DNA of 33,526 nucleotides from Nocardia concava NBRC 100430 (lineage in GTDB: Bacteria; Actinomycetota; Actinomycetes; Mycobacteriales; Mycobacteriaceae), in assembly GCF_000308815.1 (NCBI RefSeq), contig NZ_BAFX01000098.1:1-33526 (forward strand). The letters run 5' to 3'. Shown in pieces: positions 1 to 7,863 of the stretch (position 1 is the stretch's first letter; the number at the start of each line of letters is the position of its first letter). Position numbers and translations under genes: made by a program. Under the pieces are notes generated by a model that searched no databases, had not been told where the DNA came from, and saw only the letters and a program-made list of their open reading frames with translations.

Positions 1-1297
1 AGGCGGCGATGGTCGCCAGCACGGCGAGCCCGAGCGCGCCGCCGAACTGCCTGGTGGTGTTGATGATTCCGGAGGCCAGGCCCGCCTCGGCCGGCGCCAC
101 ACCGCTGGTGGCGGCGATGACCAGCGGCACCATCAACAGTCCCGCGCCCAGGGTGATCAGCACCTGCGGAATCAGCAGATGCACCACGTACGAGCCGTTG
201 TCGGGAACGAACGCCAGCCAGACCAGCCCGATGGCGCTCAGCGCCGGGGCCCCCGTCAGCAGCGGGCGCACACCCTTGAACACCTTCACCAGCGGCGGCC
301 CGCCGTACGCGCCCACGGTCATGGCGACCGCGCCGGGCAGGAAGGCGATGCCGGTCTGGAAGGCGTTGTAGCCCAGGATGTTCTGCATGTAGAGCGACAG
401 GAAGTAGAAGTGCGCGATCACCGCCGCGCCGATCCAGAACATGACGGTATTGGAGAAGGCGATGGAGCGAATCTTCAATACGTACAACGGGATCAGCGGC
501 GCAGACGCCACCCGCGACTCATGGAAGGTGAACCAGGCCAGCAGCACCGCCGCGCCCAGGATCGGCCCCCAGGTGGACGGCGCGGACCAGCCGTGGTTCT
601 GCGAATCGACCGCGCCGAAGACCAGCGCCACCAATGCGGTTGTGACGAGCACGGCCCCGACACCGTCGAGCCGCTTGCCCTCCGCGCCCTTGCTCTCCTG
701 CAGCAGCGGGTAGGTCAGGGCCAGCGCCACCGCGCCGAGCGGGATATTGACATAGAAGATCCACGGCCAGCTGGCGATATCGGTGAGCACGCCGCCGAGC
801 ACCGAGCCCAGCGCCGCACCCGCGCCGGAGATGGCGCCCCAGGCGGCGGTGGCGCGGGCGCGGGCCTTGCCCTCGGTGAAGGTGGTGGACAGGATCGCCA
901 GCGTCGCGGGCGAGAGCAGCGCACCGCCGAAACCCTGTGCGACACGGGCGATCACCAGCCACTGCGAGGACTGGGCCAGTCCGCCCGCGAGGCTGGCGAG
1001 GGTGAAGATGGCCAGTCCGAGCACGAAGATGCGCCGCCGTCCGACCAGGTCGGCAATGCGGCCGCCGAGCAGCAGGAAGCCGGCGAAGGTGATGGCGTAG
1101 CCATTGACCACCCACTGCAGTCCGGCGTCGGAGAAGTCCAGCGAGCCCTTGATGGCGGGCAGTGCCACATTGACGATCGACAGGTCCAGCACGACGATCA
1201 GCTGCCCCAGGCAGAGCAGGCTGAGCACCGCCCAGTCAGGTGGCCGGAAGCCCCGGTTCGGTGCGGTGGATTGCGGGGGTGAGGACGGTGTGGTCAT
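1..1297 (-). CDS. DHA2-family MFS drug exporter (C-terminus beyond window)
   Basis: Proton-driven multidrug/antibiotic efflux protein of the cytoplasmic membrane, probably exporting the cluster product. The reverse frame is open from ATG at 1297 (MTTPSSPPQS) to the window edge, 432 codons, so roughly 30-80 residues are missing compared with the usual 14-helix EmrB/QacA subfamily. Visible signatures are the helix-1 motif LDLSIVNVALPAI, the loop motif GRRRIF after helix 2 and the antiporter-type glycine motif GAISGAGAALGSVLGGVL in helix 5. The gene is divergent from the ABM monooxygenase gene, and two tandem palindromes lie 47-83 bp before its start, so TetR-type repression of export is likely. 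Family call is strong. The substrate is inferred from context only. Confidence 0.9.
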   Translation of the reverse strand, partial: MTTPSSPPQSTAPNRGFRPPDWAVLSLLCLGQLIVVLDLSIVNVALPAIKGSLDFSDAGLQWVVNGYAITFAGFLLLGGRIADLVGRRRIFVLGLAIFTLASLAGGLAQSSQWLVIARVAQGFGGALLSPATLAILSTTFTEGKARARATAAWGAISGAGAALGSVLGGVLTDIASWPWIFYVNIPLGAVALALTYPLLQESKGAEGKRLDGVGAVLVTTALVALVFGAVDSQNHGWSAPSTWGPILGAAVLLAWFTFHESRVASAPLIPLYVLKIRSIAFSNTVMFWIGAAVIAHFYFLSLYMQNILGYNAFQTGIAFLPGAVAMTVGAYGGPPLVKVFKGVRPLLTGAPALSAIGLVWLAFVPDNGSYVVHLLIPQVLITLGAGLLMVPLVIAATSGVAPAEAGLASGIINTTRQFGGALGLAVLATIAA

Positions 1298-1343
1298 GGG
1301 GTGAGCTCGATTCAGGTGAGGCGCAATGGGATTCCGAGTCGAG

Positions 1344-1380
1344 TGGACTCATGAGTCCAATTTCTGGACTCGGGAGTCCA
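1344..1380. promoter_or_regulatory. Two tandem 16-bp palindromes, candidate TetR operators
   Basis: TGGACTCATGAGTCCA (1344-1359) and TGGACTCGGGAGTCCA (1365-1380) are both perfect inverted repeats with identical 7-bp arms. Their centres are exactly 21 bp apart, two helical turns, as expected for two repressor dimers on the same DNA face. They lie between the exporter start (1297) and the ABM gene (1495). The TetR protein encoded at 2890 is the obvious candidate ligand. That assignment is inference, because no second copy was found upstream of the tetR gene itself. Confidence 0.75.
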
Positions 1381-1392
1381 GAGTCAATGGCG

Positions 1393-1433
1393 CTCCAGCG
1401 GGACTCCAGCGGTTCTCCAGCGCGGCCCCAGCG
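1393..1433 (+). promoter_or_regulatory. Four 11-bp-phased TCCAGCG repeats, candidate SARP operator
   Basis: CTCCAGCG begins at 1393, 1404 and 1415, and CCCCAGCG at 1426, an exact 11-bp period. SARP activators bind heptamer direct repeats at 11-bp spacing just upstream of -10 sequences, and a SARP gene lies 2.1 kb downstream. The array points toward the ABM monooxygenase (start 1495). The same box recurs before three other cluster units (9534-9572, 11415-11433, 11443-11483). Binding is inferred. Confidence 0.75.
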
Positions 1434-1494
1434 GCGTTGCAGATCGGCCGAACAAGCTGGGAGGCACACGTTCGCAGCTGGAAGGGGCCGCACG

Positions 1495-1824
1495 GTGTCC
1501 GAGAAAACAACGGCGTCCGGGAAAACGACCGAATACGTCTTCGTCAATGTCTTGCGGCTGACCGGGGACGCGGACCGCTTGGAGGAGATCTACGCGGAGG
1601 TCGCCGACTACTTCTCGCGGCAGCCGGGCTTCCGCCACTACGAACTGCTGCGCTCCGAGGGCGATCCGGACGTCTACATCAATATCGCGAGATGGTCCGA
1701 CCGGGATGCCTTCCGCCGCGCGACCTCCGATCCCGAATTCCGCAACCGCACCCGGGTCGGCGAGGTGGCCGAGGGCGATCCACAGCTGTGCCGGATCATC
1801 CGCTCCGGCGGCGCGCCGGCGTGA
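1495..1824 (+). CDS. ABM-fold (antibiotic biosynthesis) monooxygenase
   Basis: A 109-residue protein with one ferredoxin-like ABM domain. After a short lead, YVFVNVLRL forms the first strand; then come FSRQPGFRHYELLR, the DVYINIARWSD strand/helix and a C-terminal strand CRIIRS. Cofactor-free ABM enzymes such as ActVA-Orf6 and SnoaB oxidise anthrone or naphthacenone intermediates of type II polyketides to quinones, which fits this neighbourhood. Start GTG at 1495 follows GGAAGGGG with 7 bases of spacing; the frame is open further upstream, but that part overlaps the SARP repeat array and is not protein-like. The MBL-fold gene follows 13 bp downstream, so the two are probably co-transcribed. 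Some family members have other roles, such as heme degradation or quorum-signal turnover, so the substrate is inferred. Confidence 0.8.
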   Translation: MSEKTTASGKTTEYVFVNVLRLTGDADRLEEIYAEVADYFSRQPGFRHYELLRSEGDPDVYINIARWSDRDAFRRATSDPEFRNRTRVGEVAEGDPQLCRIIRSGGAPA

Positions 1825-1837
1825 GCGAGGTGGCGAC

Positions 1838-2746
1838 GTGAGCGGGCTCGACGAGGTCGCCGACGGCGTCTTCGCCTATATCGAGCGCCCCGGCGGCTGG
1901 TGCGTGAGCAATGCGGCACTGATCCGGAAGGGCCGGGAGACGATCCTGGTGGACACCCTGGGCACCGAACGCCGAGCCCGCGGATTGCACTCGGCGATAA
2001 CCTATTCCGGCTTCGAGATGCCCGAAGCGGTGGTCAACACCCACTGGCACGGGGACCACACTGCCGGAAATGCCCTGTTTGCTCCGGCGCCCGTGGTCGC
2101 GCACCGGGCCTGCCAGGCGGCCATGGCGCGCAACGGCCTCGCGGTCCGCGCGCTGTGGCCGGATATCGAGTGGGGCGAGCTGCCCTTGACCCTCCCCCGG
2201 CTCGGGGTGGGTGATGAGGCGGTGCTGCACATAGGTTCCCGCGAGGTTCACCTGCTCACCGGTGGTGTCGGGCATACGGATGCCGATCTGGCGGTGTGGG
2301 TGCCCGATGCCGCGGTGGTGGTCGCGGGTGATCTGGTCATGCCCGGCTGCACACCGTTCCTCCTGTCCGGATCGGTGCTGGGCAGCCTGAACTGGCTCGA
2401 CCGGCTCACCGAACTGTCCCCCGTGACCGTCATCGGCGGCCACGGTGAGGTCGCCGATCACCACGTACTGGCCGAGACGCGCGCCTATCTCGATTGGCTG
2501 CTGGCCGTGGCGCGGGATGCCCGGTCGTCGGGCGCGACGCCGCTGGAAGCCGCACGGCAGGTCGATCCCACCCGACACGACCACCACCCCTGGTCCTCGT
2601 GGAGCGAGCCGGAACGCCTGGTGGCGAACCTGTATCGCGCTTACGCCGAGGTCGCCGACGCGGCCGAATTCACGCACATCCGCTCGGGACCGGTACTCGC
2701 CGACATGGCCGCCTACCTCGGACGCAAACTCGCCACCTCGGCGTGA
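1838..2746 (+). CDS. MBL-fold hydrolase, possible ActIV-like polyketide cyclase/thioesterase
   Basis: A 302-residue metallo-beta-lactamase-fold protein with a full di-metal ligand set: H69, H71, D73 and H74 in HWHGDH, then H146 (GVGHTD), D165 (VAGDLVM) and H202 (GGHGEVA). In actinorhodin synthesis the MBL-fold ActIV closes the second ring and releases the chain from the ACP. A co-directional position between an ABM monooxygenase and regulators of a type II PKS makes that role plausible here. The alternative is a generic hydrolase, such as a quercetinase/glyoxalase-like enzyme. Start GTG 1838 follows GCGAGG at 8 bp; longer in-frame extensions run through the ABM gene and are rejected. The C-terminal 90 residues are helical and of no recognised domain. 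Confidence 0.75.
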   Translation: MSGLDEVADGVFAYIERPGGWCVSNAALIRKGRETILVDTLGTERRARGLHSAITYSGFEMPEAVVNTHWHGDHTAGNALFAPAPVVAHRACQAAMARNGLAVRALWPDIEWGELPLTLPRLGVGDEAVLHIGSREVHLLTGGVGHTDADLAVWVPDAAVVVAGDLVMPGCTPFLLSGSVLGSLNWLDRLTELSPVTVIGGHGEVADHHVLAETRAYLDWLLAVARDARSSGATPLEAARQVDPTRHDHHPWSSWSEPERLVANLYRAYAEVADAAEFTHIRSGPVLADMAAYLGRKLATSA

Positions 2747-2889
2747 ATTGTCGTATTCACCTGCGCCACAATATATTCCGTCCGCGATCGATTCCGATCA
2801 GCCTGAGCGCGAGGGTTCGCGGCGACCTGGGCGGGGCCTAGACTCCGAAGAACACTCGCATTTCGATCACCAACGAAAGGAGTGTGCGC
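2747..2889 (+). promoter_or_regulatory. Probable promoter region of the tetR-SARP pair
   Basis: This 143-bp gap is more AT-rich at its start than its neighbours. It carries a possible -10 hexamer TAGACT near 2840 and a strong ribosome site GAAAGGAG at 2875-2882, which fixes the tetR start at ATG 2890 rather than GTG 2884. No phased TCCAGCGG boxes and no copy of the 1344-1380 palindrome are visible, so neither regulator obviously controls its own promoter. Confidence 0.4.
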
Positions 2890-3552
2890 ATGGTGTCCGC
2901 CCCAACCCGGGTGACAGTCGCGCCCGACGCGCGTCCCACGGACAAAAGGTCCGTGATCATCGAAGCCGCCACGACCGTGTTCCTCGAATTCGGTTACGAG
3001 CGGACCAGTGTCGAGACCGTCGCCGAGGTCGCCGGGGTGTCCAAGCAGACGATCTACAACTACTTCGGCGACAAACGCACCCTGTTCCGCGTGGTGCTGG
3101 CCGGGGTGCGGGCGGCGGCCGACACCGCCGAGGAACTCGATCCGCGGCTGCTGCGCGATCCGGCGTCGGTGTTCGACGATCTGGTCACGGTCGGCCGGTT
3201 GTTCCTCGAGGTGACGCTGTCCGAGCGGGTTTCGGCGGTGCGGCGGCTGATCGTCGGCGAGGTGGCGCGGCATCCGGACCTGCATCAGGTGTGCGCCGAT
3301 CAATCCGTCGCGCAGGGGCCGCGCATTGCCGGGTGGCTGACCCATCGCATCGAAGTGCTCGCCGCGGCGGGCATTCTCGACGCGCCGGATCCCGCGGAGG
3401 TGGCCGGGCAATTCTTCGCCCAGCTGTCGCACGACGGGCAGCAGGCCTCGGCCTTCGGCACCGTCCGGCTCGACCCGCGGCAGGCCACCGAGATCTCCAC
3501 CCGCGCGGCCCGGCTCATCCTGCGCGCGTACGCGACCGAGCGTCCGGCTTGA
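2890..3552 (+). CDS. TetR/AcrR-family transcriptional regulator
   Basis: A 220-residue repressor. The N-terminal DNA-binding domain (about residues 15-65) has the canonical pattern: VIIEAATTVFLEFGYERTS, then VETVAEVAGVSK, then the recognition-helix end TIYNYFGDKRTLF. The remainder is the all-helical ligand-binding and dimer domain, ending with an AefR-like C-terminal region (DGQQASAFG). ATG 2890 is chosen because GAAAGGAG lies 7 bp upstream. It is followed 28 bp later by the SARP gene, so the two regulators probably share a transcript. By analogy with ActR/ActA it could sense the polyketide and derepress the exporter at 1297, acting at the tandem palindromes 1344-1380. Ligand and target are inferred. 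Confidence 0.9.
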   Translation: MVSAPTRVTVAPDARPTDKRSVIIEAATTVFLEFGYERTSVETVAEVAGVSKQTIYNYFGDKRTLFRVVLAGVRAAADTAEELDPRLLRDPASVFDDLVTVGRLFLEVTLSERVSAVRRLIVGEVARHPDLHQVCADQSVAQGPRIAGWLTHRIEVLAAAGILDAPDPAEVAGQFFAQLSHDGQQASAFGTVRLDPRQATEISTRAARLILRAYATERPA

Positions 3553-3580
3553 AAACTGCATACGAGCTCGAGAGGTAAGC

Positions 3581-4438
3581 ATGATCAACTTCGGGGTATT
3601 GGGACCGCTTCAGTGCTGCATCGACGGTGTCGGTGCGGCGCCGAGCGCGCCGAAGCAGCGGCAACTGCTCGCGCTGCTGCTGATGAACGCCAACCGCGTC
3701 ATCTCCACCGACTACTGCATCGAGGAACTGTGGGAGTCGACGCCGCCGTCCTCCGCGGCCTCCACCCTGCAGACCTATGTCATGCAGCTGCGGAAATGCC
3801 TCGGCGAGCACAGCTCCAATCCCGACCGCGCGGCCTCGCGGCTCGAGACCCGCGAACGCGGGTACCTGCTCAATGTGGCTCCCGGCGAATTCGATGTCGA
3901 TGTCTTCGAGGACCGCGTCCGGTTGGCCCGCCAGGCCCTGGCCGCCGAGGACGACGCACGCGCCGACACCGCCCTGCGCGCGGCCCTCGCGGTGTGGCGC
4001 GGTCCGGTGTTCTCCGACATCAAACCCGGTCCGGTGCTGGCCATGTGGGCCACCAGCCTCAACGAGGTGCGGCTGTCCATCCTGGAACATCGCATCGAGG
4101 TGGATCTGCGTCTGGGCCGCCATCGCGAGCTGATCGGCGAACTCAGCGGCATGGTGCAGCGCTCGCCGCTGCTGGAAAGCCTGCACGCCCATCTGATCAT
4201 CGCCCTCTATCGCTCGGGGCGGCAGGCCCATGCCCTGCAGGTCTACGAGCGCCTGCGACATCGCCTCGCCGAGGAACTCGGCCTGGAGCCGACCCCGGCC
4301 CTGCAACAACTGCACCACAAGGTGCTGCGCAGTTCCCCGGAGCTGGCCCCGCCCGTGACGGTCGGTGCCGCCGCACGTTATTCGGCCGAACTCATCGCGG
4401 GCCGGATCAGACCGAGCCTGGATTCGGCCTGCGGCTGA
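3581..4438 (+). CDS. SARP-family pathway-specific activator (OmpR-type DNA-binding + BTAD)
   Basis: A 285-residue small SARP of the ActII-ORF4/RedD class. Residues 1 to about 90 form the winged-helix OmpR-like domain: INFGVLGPLQ, APKQRQLLALLLMNAN, TLQTYVMQLRKCLG and RGYLL. Residues about 95-260 form the bacterial transcriptional activation domain, with VFEDRVRLARQAL, FSDIKPGPV, LHAHLIIALYRSGRQAHAL and EELGLEPTPALQQL. Such proteins switch on antibiotic clusters by recruiting RNA polymerase to direct repeats phased at 11 bp; matching boxes occur before four units in this window. No NB-ARC or TPR extension is present. The last 20 codons overlap, on the opposite strand, the 3' end of the ABC ATPase gene (61 bp convergent overlap). 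A leucine TTA codon was not specifically noticed. Confidence 0.93.
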   Translation: MINFGVLGPLQCCIDGVGAAPSAPKQRQLLALLLMNANRVISTDYCIEELWESTPPSSAASTLQTYVMQLRKCLGEHSSNPDRAASRLETRERGYLLNVAPGEFDVDVFEDRVRLARQALAAEDDARADTALRAALAVWRGPVFSDIKPGPVLAMWATSLNEVRLSILEHRIEVDLRLGRHRELIGELSGMVQRSPLLESLHAHLIIALYRSGRQAHALQVYERLRHRLAEELGLEPTPALQQLHHKVLRSSPELAPPVTVGAAARYSAELIAGRIRPSLDSACG

Positions 4439-6096
4439 TCCGATTCGACCGGCTCCCGCGCCGAGTCCGCTCGCGGCCGACCCCGGTCCGCCGCGAGCAG
4501 GGCCCGGGTGACCGCGTGTTGTGGTGCGTCGAAAACCTCGTCGACGCCGCCGTATTCGACGATCCGGCCCCCTGACATCACCGCCACCTCGTCACTGAGA
4601 TGCCGCACCACCGCGAGGTCGTGCGACACGAACAGCATCGACAGTCCGCGTTCGGCCTTCAGATCGGCCAGCAGATCCAGGATCTGCGCCTGCACGGTGA
4701 CATCCAGTGCGGACACCGGCTCGTCGCAGACGAGCACGGCCGGATCGGTGGCCAATGCGCGCGCGATGGCGACCCGCTGGCGTTGCCCGCCGGACATCTC
4801 GGTGGGGCGGCGATGTTCGAAACCGTGTGGCAGGCCGACGGAGTCGAGAAGCTCGCGAATGCGTCGCGGTTGCACCGCCGCGGTGAGTCCGTCGCCGTGC
4901 AGTGCTTCGCCGATGATGCGGGTGACGTCCCAGCGCGGGTCGAAGGATCCGGCGGGGTCCTGCCAAATCATGCCGAGTCGAGGGCGCAGTTGGCGGCGTT
5001 GCCGTTCCGGTACTCCGCTCCAGGGGCGGCCGTCGAATTCGACCGTCCCCGTGTCGGGTTCGAGCAGGCCGAGGATCAGCGCGGCGGTCGTGCTCTTGCC
5101 GGAGCCGGATTCACCGACCAGTCCCAGCGTGTGACCTGCCGCCAGGTCGAAACCGACATCGATGACCGCGTCGAAGACGCCGTGCGCGGTCTTGAACGAC
5201 TTGTGCAGGCCCTTGACTGAAATCGCTGTGCTGGAGGTTGTTTCGATCGTGCGGGCGGGTACCGGCGACGGTTCGACCCGGCCCTCGCCGACCGAGAGTC
5301 GCTGGCCTCGCTTCTCGGGGGTCGGGACCGCGGCCAGCAGTCGCTGCGTGTAGGGGTGGGTGGGGGTGCCGAGAACCTGTGCGGTCGGGCCGGATTCGAC
5401 GATTCGGCCGTCGTGCATGACCGCCACCCGGTCGGCGATGCCGGCGACGGCGGCCAGGTCGTGGCTGATGAGCAGCAGTGCGGTGCCATTGTCGCGGAGG
5501 GTGCCCAGCAGGTCGAGGATGCGGGATTGGACGGTGGCGTCGAGGGCGGTGGTGGGTTCGTCGGCGATGATGACTCGCGGGTTTCCGGCCAGGGCGGTGG
5601 CGATGAGGACACGCTGCCGCTGGCCGCCCGAGAGTTGGTGCGGGCGCATGGTTTTGCGGACGGCCGCGTCGTCCAGGCCGACCGAGGCCAGCAATTCCTC
5701 GACGCGGCGGGCGCGCGCCGCCCGGCCTCGAACCAGGCGGTGGGCCCGTAGAGTGTCGACGATCTCGGCCCCGACCGGGCGCAGCGGATCCAGGGAGATC
5801 AGCGCGTCCTGGAGGATCAGTCCGATCTCTCGTCCGCGGATGCCCCGCCAGGCCCGTGGGGACAGGCTGGTCAGATCGGTATCGCCCAGCCGCAAGGCCG
5901 CCGCGCTGACGGTGGAGCCGGGCCCGGTCAGCCCGAGCAGGGCGCGGGCGGTGACGCTCTTGCCGGATCCGGATTCGCCGACTATGGCCAGGCATTCACC
6001 GGCCTCGAGCTGGAATCCGATGCCGCGCACCACTTCCGAGCGGTCGTCACCCCGGCCGAAAGAGATGTGCAGATCATCGACGTGTAGAACGGGCAA
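4378..6096 (-). CDS. Fused double ABC ATPase of a peptide/nickel-type (Dpp/Opp) importer
   Basis: A 572-residue protein with two complete nucleotide-binding domains, equivalent to DppD plus DppF fused. Domain 1 has Walker A GESGSGKS at 40-47, Q-loop Q96, signature LSGGQRQ at 155-161 and Walker B VIIADE at 175-180. Domain 2 has Walker A GESGSGKST at 328-336, signature MSGGQRQR from 434 and Walker B VLVCDEP ending about 460. Both sites look catalytically intact. TTG 6096 is taken as start because GGAGG precedes it by 6 bp and the protein begins at the expected strand; it overlaps the upstream permease by 23 bp. It powers import through the permeases at 6074-7863. The 3' end overlaps the convergent SARP gene. 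Confidence 0.92.
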   Translation of the reverse strand: MPVLHVDDLHISFGRGDDRSEVVRGIGFQLEAGECLAIVGESGSGKSVTARALLGLTGPGSTVSAAALRLGDTDLTSLSPRAWRGIRGREIGLILQDALISLDPLRPVGAEIVDTLRAHRLVRGRAARARRVEELLASVGLDDAAVRKTMRPHQLSGGQRQRVLIATALAGNPRVIIADEPTTALDATVQSRILDLLGTLRDNGTALLLISHDLAAVAGIADRVAVMHDGRIVESGPTAQVLGTPTHPYTQRLLAAVPTPEKRGQRLSVGEGRVEPSPVPARTIETTSSTAISVKGLHKSFKTAHGVFDAVIDVGFDLAAGHTLGLVGESGSGKSTTAALILGLLEPDTGTVEFDGRPWSGVPERQRRQLRPRLGMIWQDPAGSFDPRWDVTRIIGEALHGDGLTAAVQPRRIRELLDSVGLPHGFEHRRPTEMSGGQRQRVAIARALATDPAVLVCDEPVSALDVTVQAQILDLLADLKAERGLSMLFVSHDLAVVRHLSDEVAVMSGGRIVEYGGVDEVFDAPQHAVTRALLAADRGRPRADSAREPVESDQPQAESRLGLIRPAMSSAE

Positions 6097-6913
6097 GGCC
6101 GACCTCCGAACGCTGGCGCAGTGCCCTGCCGAGCACGGTGACGGTGATGACGGTGACGGTGATGGCCGCCCCGGGCGGGATGGCCACCCACCACGATTTG
6201 GACAGCAGGTCGCGGCCCGAGGAGAGCATCGAACCCCATTCGGGGGTGGGCTCTTTGGGGCCCAGACCCAGGAAACTCAGCGCCGAGCCGATCATGATCG
6301 CGCTGCCGACGCCGAGCGTGGCCAGGACCACCGTCGGGCGCAGCGAGTTCGGGACGATGTGGTGCAGGATGCGATAGCCGGGTGCGCGGCCGAGCACGAT
6401 TGACGCGCGCACGTAGTCGGCATTGCGCACGACGAGGGCCTGGGAGCGGACGAGCCTTGCGTACGAGGCCGATTCGGCGATCGCGATCGCCGCCACCACA
6501 CTGCCCGCGCCCTGTCCGAGGGTGGCGATGACGAGCAGGGTCAGCAGTACTCCCGGGAACGCCATCACGATGTCAATGCCGCGCGCGATCACGGTGTCGG
6601 CCCGGCGGCCGCCCAGCGCCGCGCACAATCCGATGACCGTGCCGCCGAGCACGGCCAGCACCGTCGCGGTCAATCCCATGAGGATCGAGTAGCGCGCGCC
6701 GAACACTATGCGCGCGAACATGTCCCGGCCCAGCTGATCGGTGCCGAAGGGATTGCGCGCACTGGGCGAGGCCAGCACATGCCCGAGGTCGACATCGGTG
6801 GGCGAATGCGTCGCCAGCACACCGGGCGCCACCACGGCGATGACCAGCAGCGCGGCGACCGATCCCGCGAGGAGCACGCCCGGCCGCGGCAGCCGCTCCC
6901 GCCACGCGCTCAC
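6074..6913 (-). CDS. ABC importer permease, DppC/OppC type
   Basis: A 279-residue inner-membrane permease with six predicted helices. The N-terminal OppC-type segment (PGVLLAGSVAALLVIAVVAP) is followed by the diagnostic NPFGTDQLGRDMFARIVFGAR. The EAA-type coupling loop reads ASIVLGRAPGYRILHHIVPN, and the C-terminus has LSFLGLGPKEPTPEWGSML. All are hallmarks of the peptide/nickel subfamily. Start GTG 6913 overlaps the DppB-like stop in a GTGA pair, indicating translational coupling; the 352-codon longer frame is read-through of the upstream gene and is not used. The substrate cannot be read from the permease. Confidence 0.92.
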   Translation of the reverse strand: MSAWRERLPRPGVLLAGSVAALLVIAVVAPGVLATHSPTDVDLGHVLASPSARNPFGTDQLGRDMFARIVFGARYSILMGLTATVLAVLGGTVIGLCAALGGRRADTVIARGIDIVMAFPGVLLTLLVIATLGQGAGSVVAAIAIAESASYARLVRSQALVVRNADYVRASIVLGRAPGYRILHHIVPNSLRPTVVLATLGVGSAIMIGSALSFLGLGPKEPTPEWGSMLSSGRDLLSKSWWVAIPPGAAITVTVITVTVLGRALRQRSEVGLARSTRR

Positions 6914-7863
6914 GCGACCACCGCCGACCGTGAATCGATGGCCCGGTACGCCAGGTCCACCGCGGTATTGATCACGATGAACAGCAGCGAACCGAACATC
7001 ACCAGGGCGATCACCACCGGGAAATCGTGAGTCACGACCGCCGACAGCAGGATTCGCCCCAGCCCCGGCCGGGCGAACACCGTCTCGACCAGCACCGCCC
7101 CGCTGAGCAAACCGCCGAACAGCCACCCGCACACCGTGATCGCCGACAACAACGTATGCCGCAACGCGTGATGCACGCGCAGGTCCAGCTCATCCAGCCC
7201 CCGCGCCCGAGCACTGAGCACGAACGGCGACCGCATGGCCGCGTCGACACCGTCGCGCATCACCTGGGCCAGAATCGCGGTGATCGGTACCGCCAGTGTC
7301 GTCGCGGGCAGCACCAGTGCCGCGAGTCCCGGCCCGGTCGCGGGAAACACGTGCAACCGGAACGACAGCCCGGCCAGCAGCAGCGTGCCGACCCAGAACG
7401 TCGGCGTCGACACCGCCACCAACTCCGCGGCATTCGCGATCACCCTGGGAATGCGCCGCTCCCCGGAGGTCGCGATCACCGTCACCAACGCCCCCACGAC
7501 TCCGAGCACGATGGCCGCCCCCGCCAATTGCAGTGTGGGCGTGAGCTGTTCCCCGATCACCACCAGCACCGGCCGCTGCCGCTGAAACGATTCCCCGAAA
7601 TCCCCCCGCGCCAGCCGCCCCAAATAATGCAGAAAGCGCAGCGGCAGCGGCTCATCCAGCCCCATCTGCGTCCTGATCGCGGCCAAGGCGGCAGGCGTGG
7701 CAGGCGCATTGCCCAGCATCGCGTACGCCGGATCCCCGGGCACCAGCGACATGGCGACAAACGTCAGCGTCGCCACCCCGGTCAGAATCCCGACGATCCC
7801 CGCCACCCGCCGCACAACGGCCACGGCGACGCGCAGCGGCCACGAGGTCTCCTGATCAGCCAT
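6910..7863 (-). CDS. ABC importer permease, DppB/OppB type
   Basis: A 317-residue membrane protein that pairs with the DppC-like permease. It shows the family N-terminal helix (VGILTGVATLTFVAMSLVPGDP), the AMLGNAP and MGLDEPLPLRFLHYLGRL loop, and the GDFGESFQRQRPV segment. The EAA loop is SARARGLDELDLRVHHALRH and the C-terminus has VFARPGLGRILLSAV. ATG 7863 is chosen because it overlaps the stop codon of the binding-protein gene (TGATG). ATG 7875, four codons longer, is an alternative. The gene sits second in a four-gene minus-strand operon: binding protein, DppB, DppC, fused ATPase. Confidence 0.92.
   Translation of the reverse strand: MADQETSWPLRVAVAVVRRVAGIVGILTGVATLTFVAMSLVPGDPAYAMLGNAPATPAALAAIRTQMGLDEPLPLRFLHYLGRLARGDFGESFQRQRPVLVVIGEQLTPTLQLAGAAIVLGVVGALVTVIATSGERRIPRVIANAAELVAVSTPTFWVGTLLLAGLSFRLHVFPATGPGLAALVLPATTLAVPITAILAQVMRDGVDAAMRSPFVLSARARGLDELDLRVHHALRHTLLSAITVCGWLFGGLLSGAVLVETVFARPGLGRILLSAVVTHDFPVVIALVMFGSLLFIVINTAVDLAYRAIDSRSAVVA

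Noticed and set aside
179..1282. Long plus-strand frame antisense to the exporter.
   Set aside because: Its composition (runs of Arg, Gly, Gln, His) is a typical high-GC shadow; the minus frame has clear MFS motifs.
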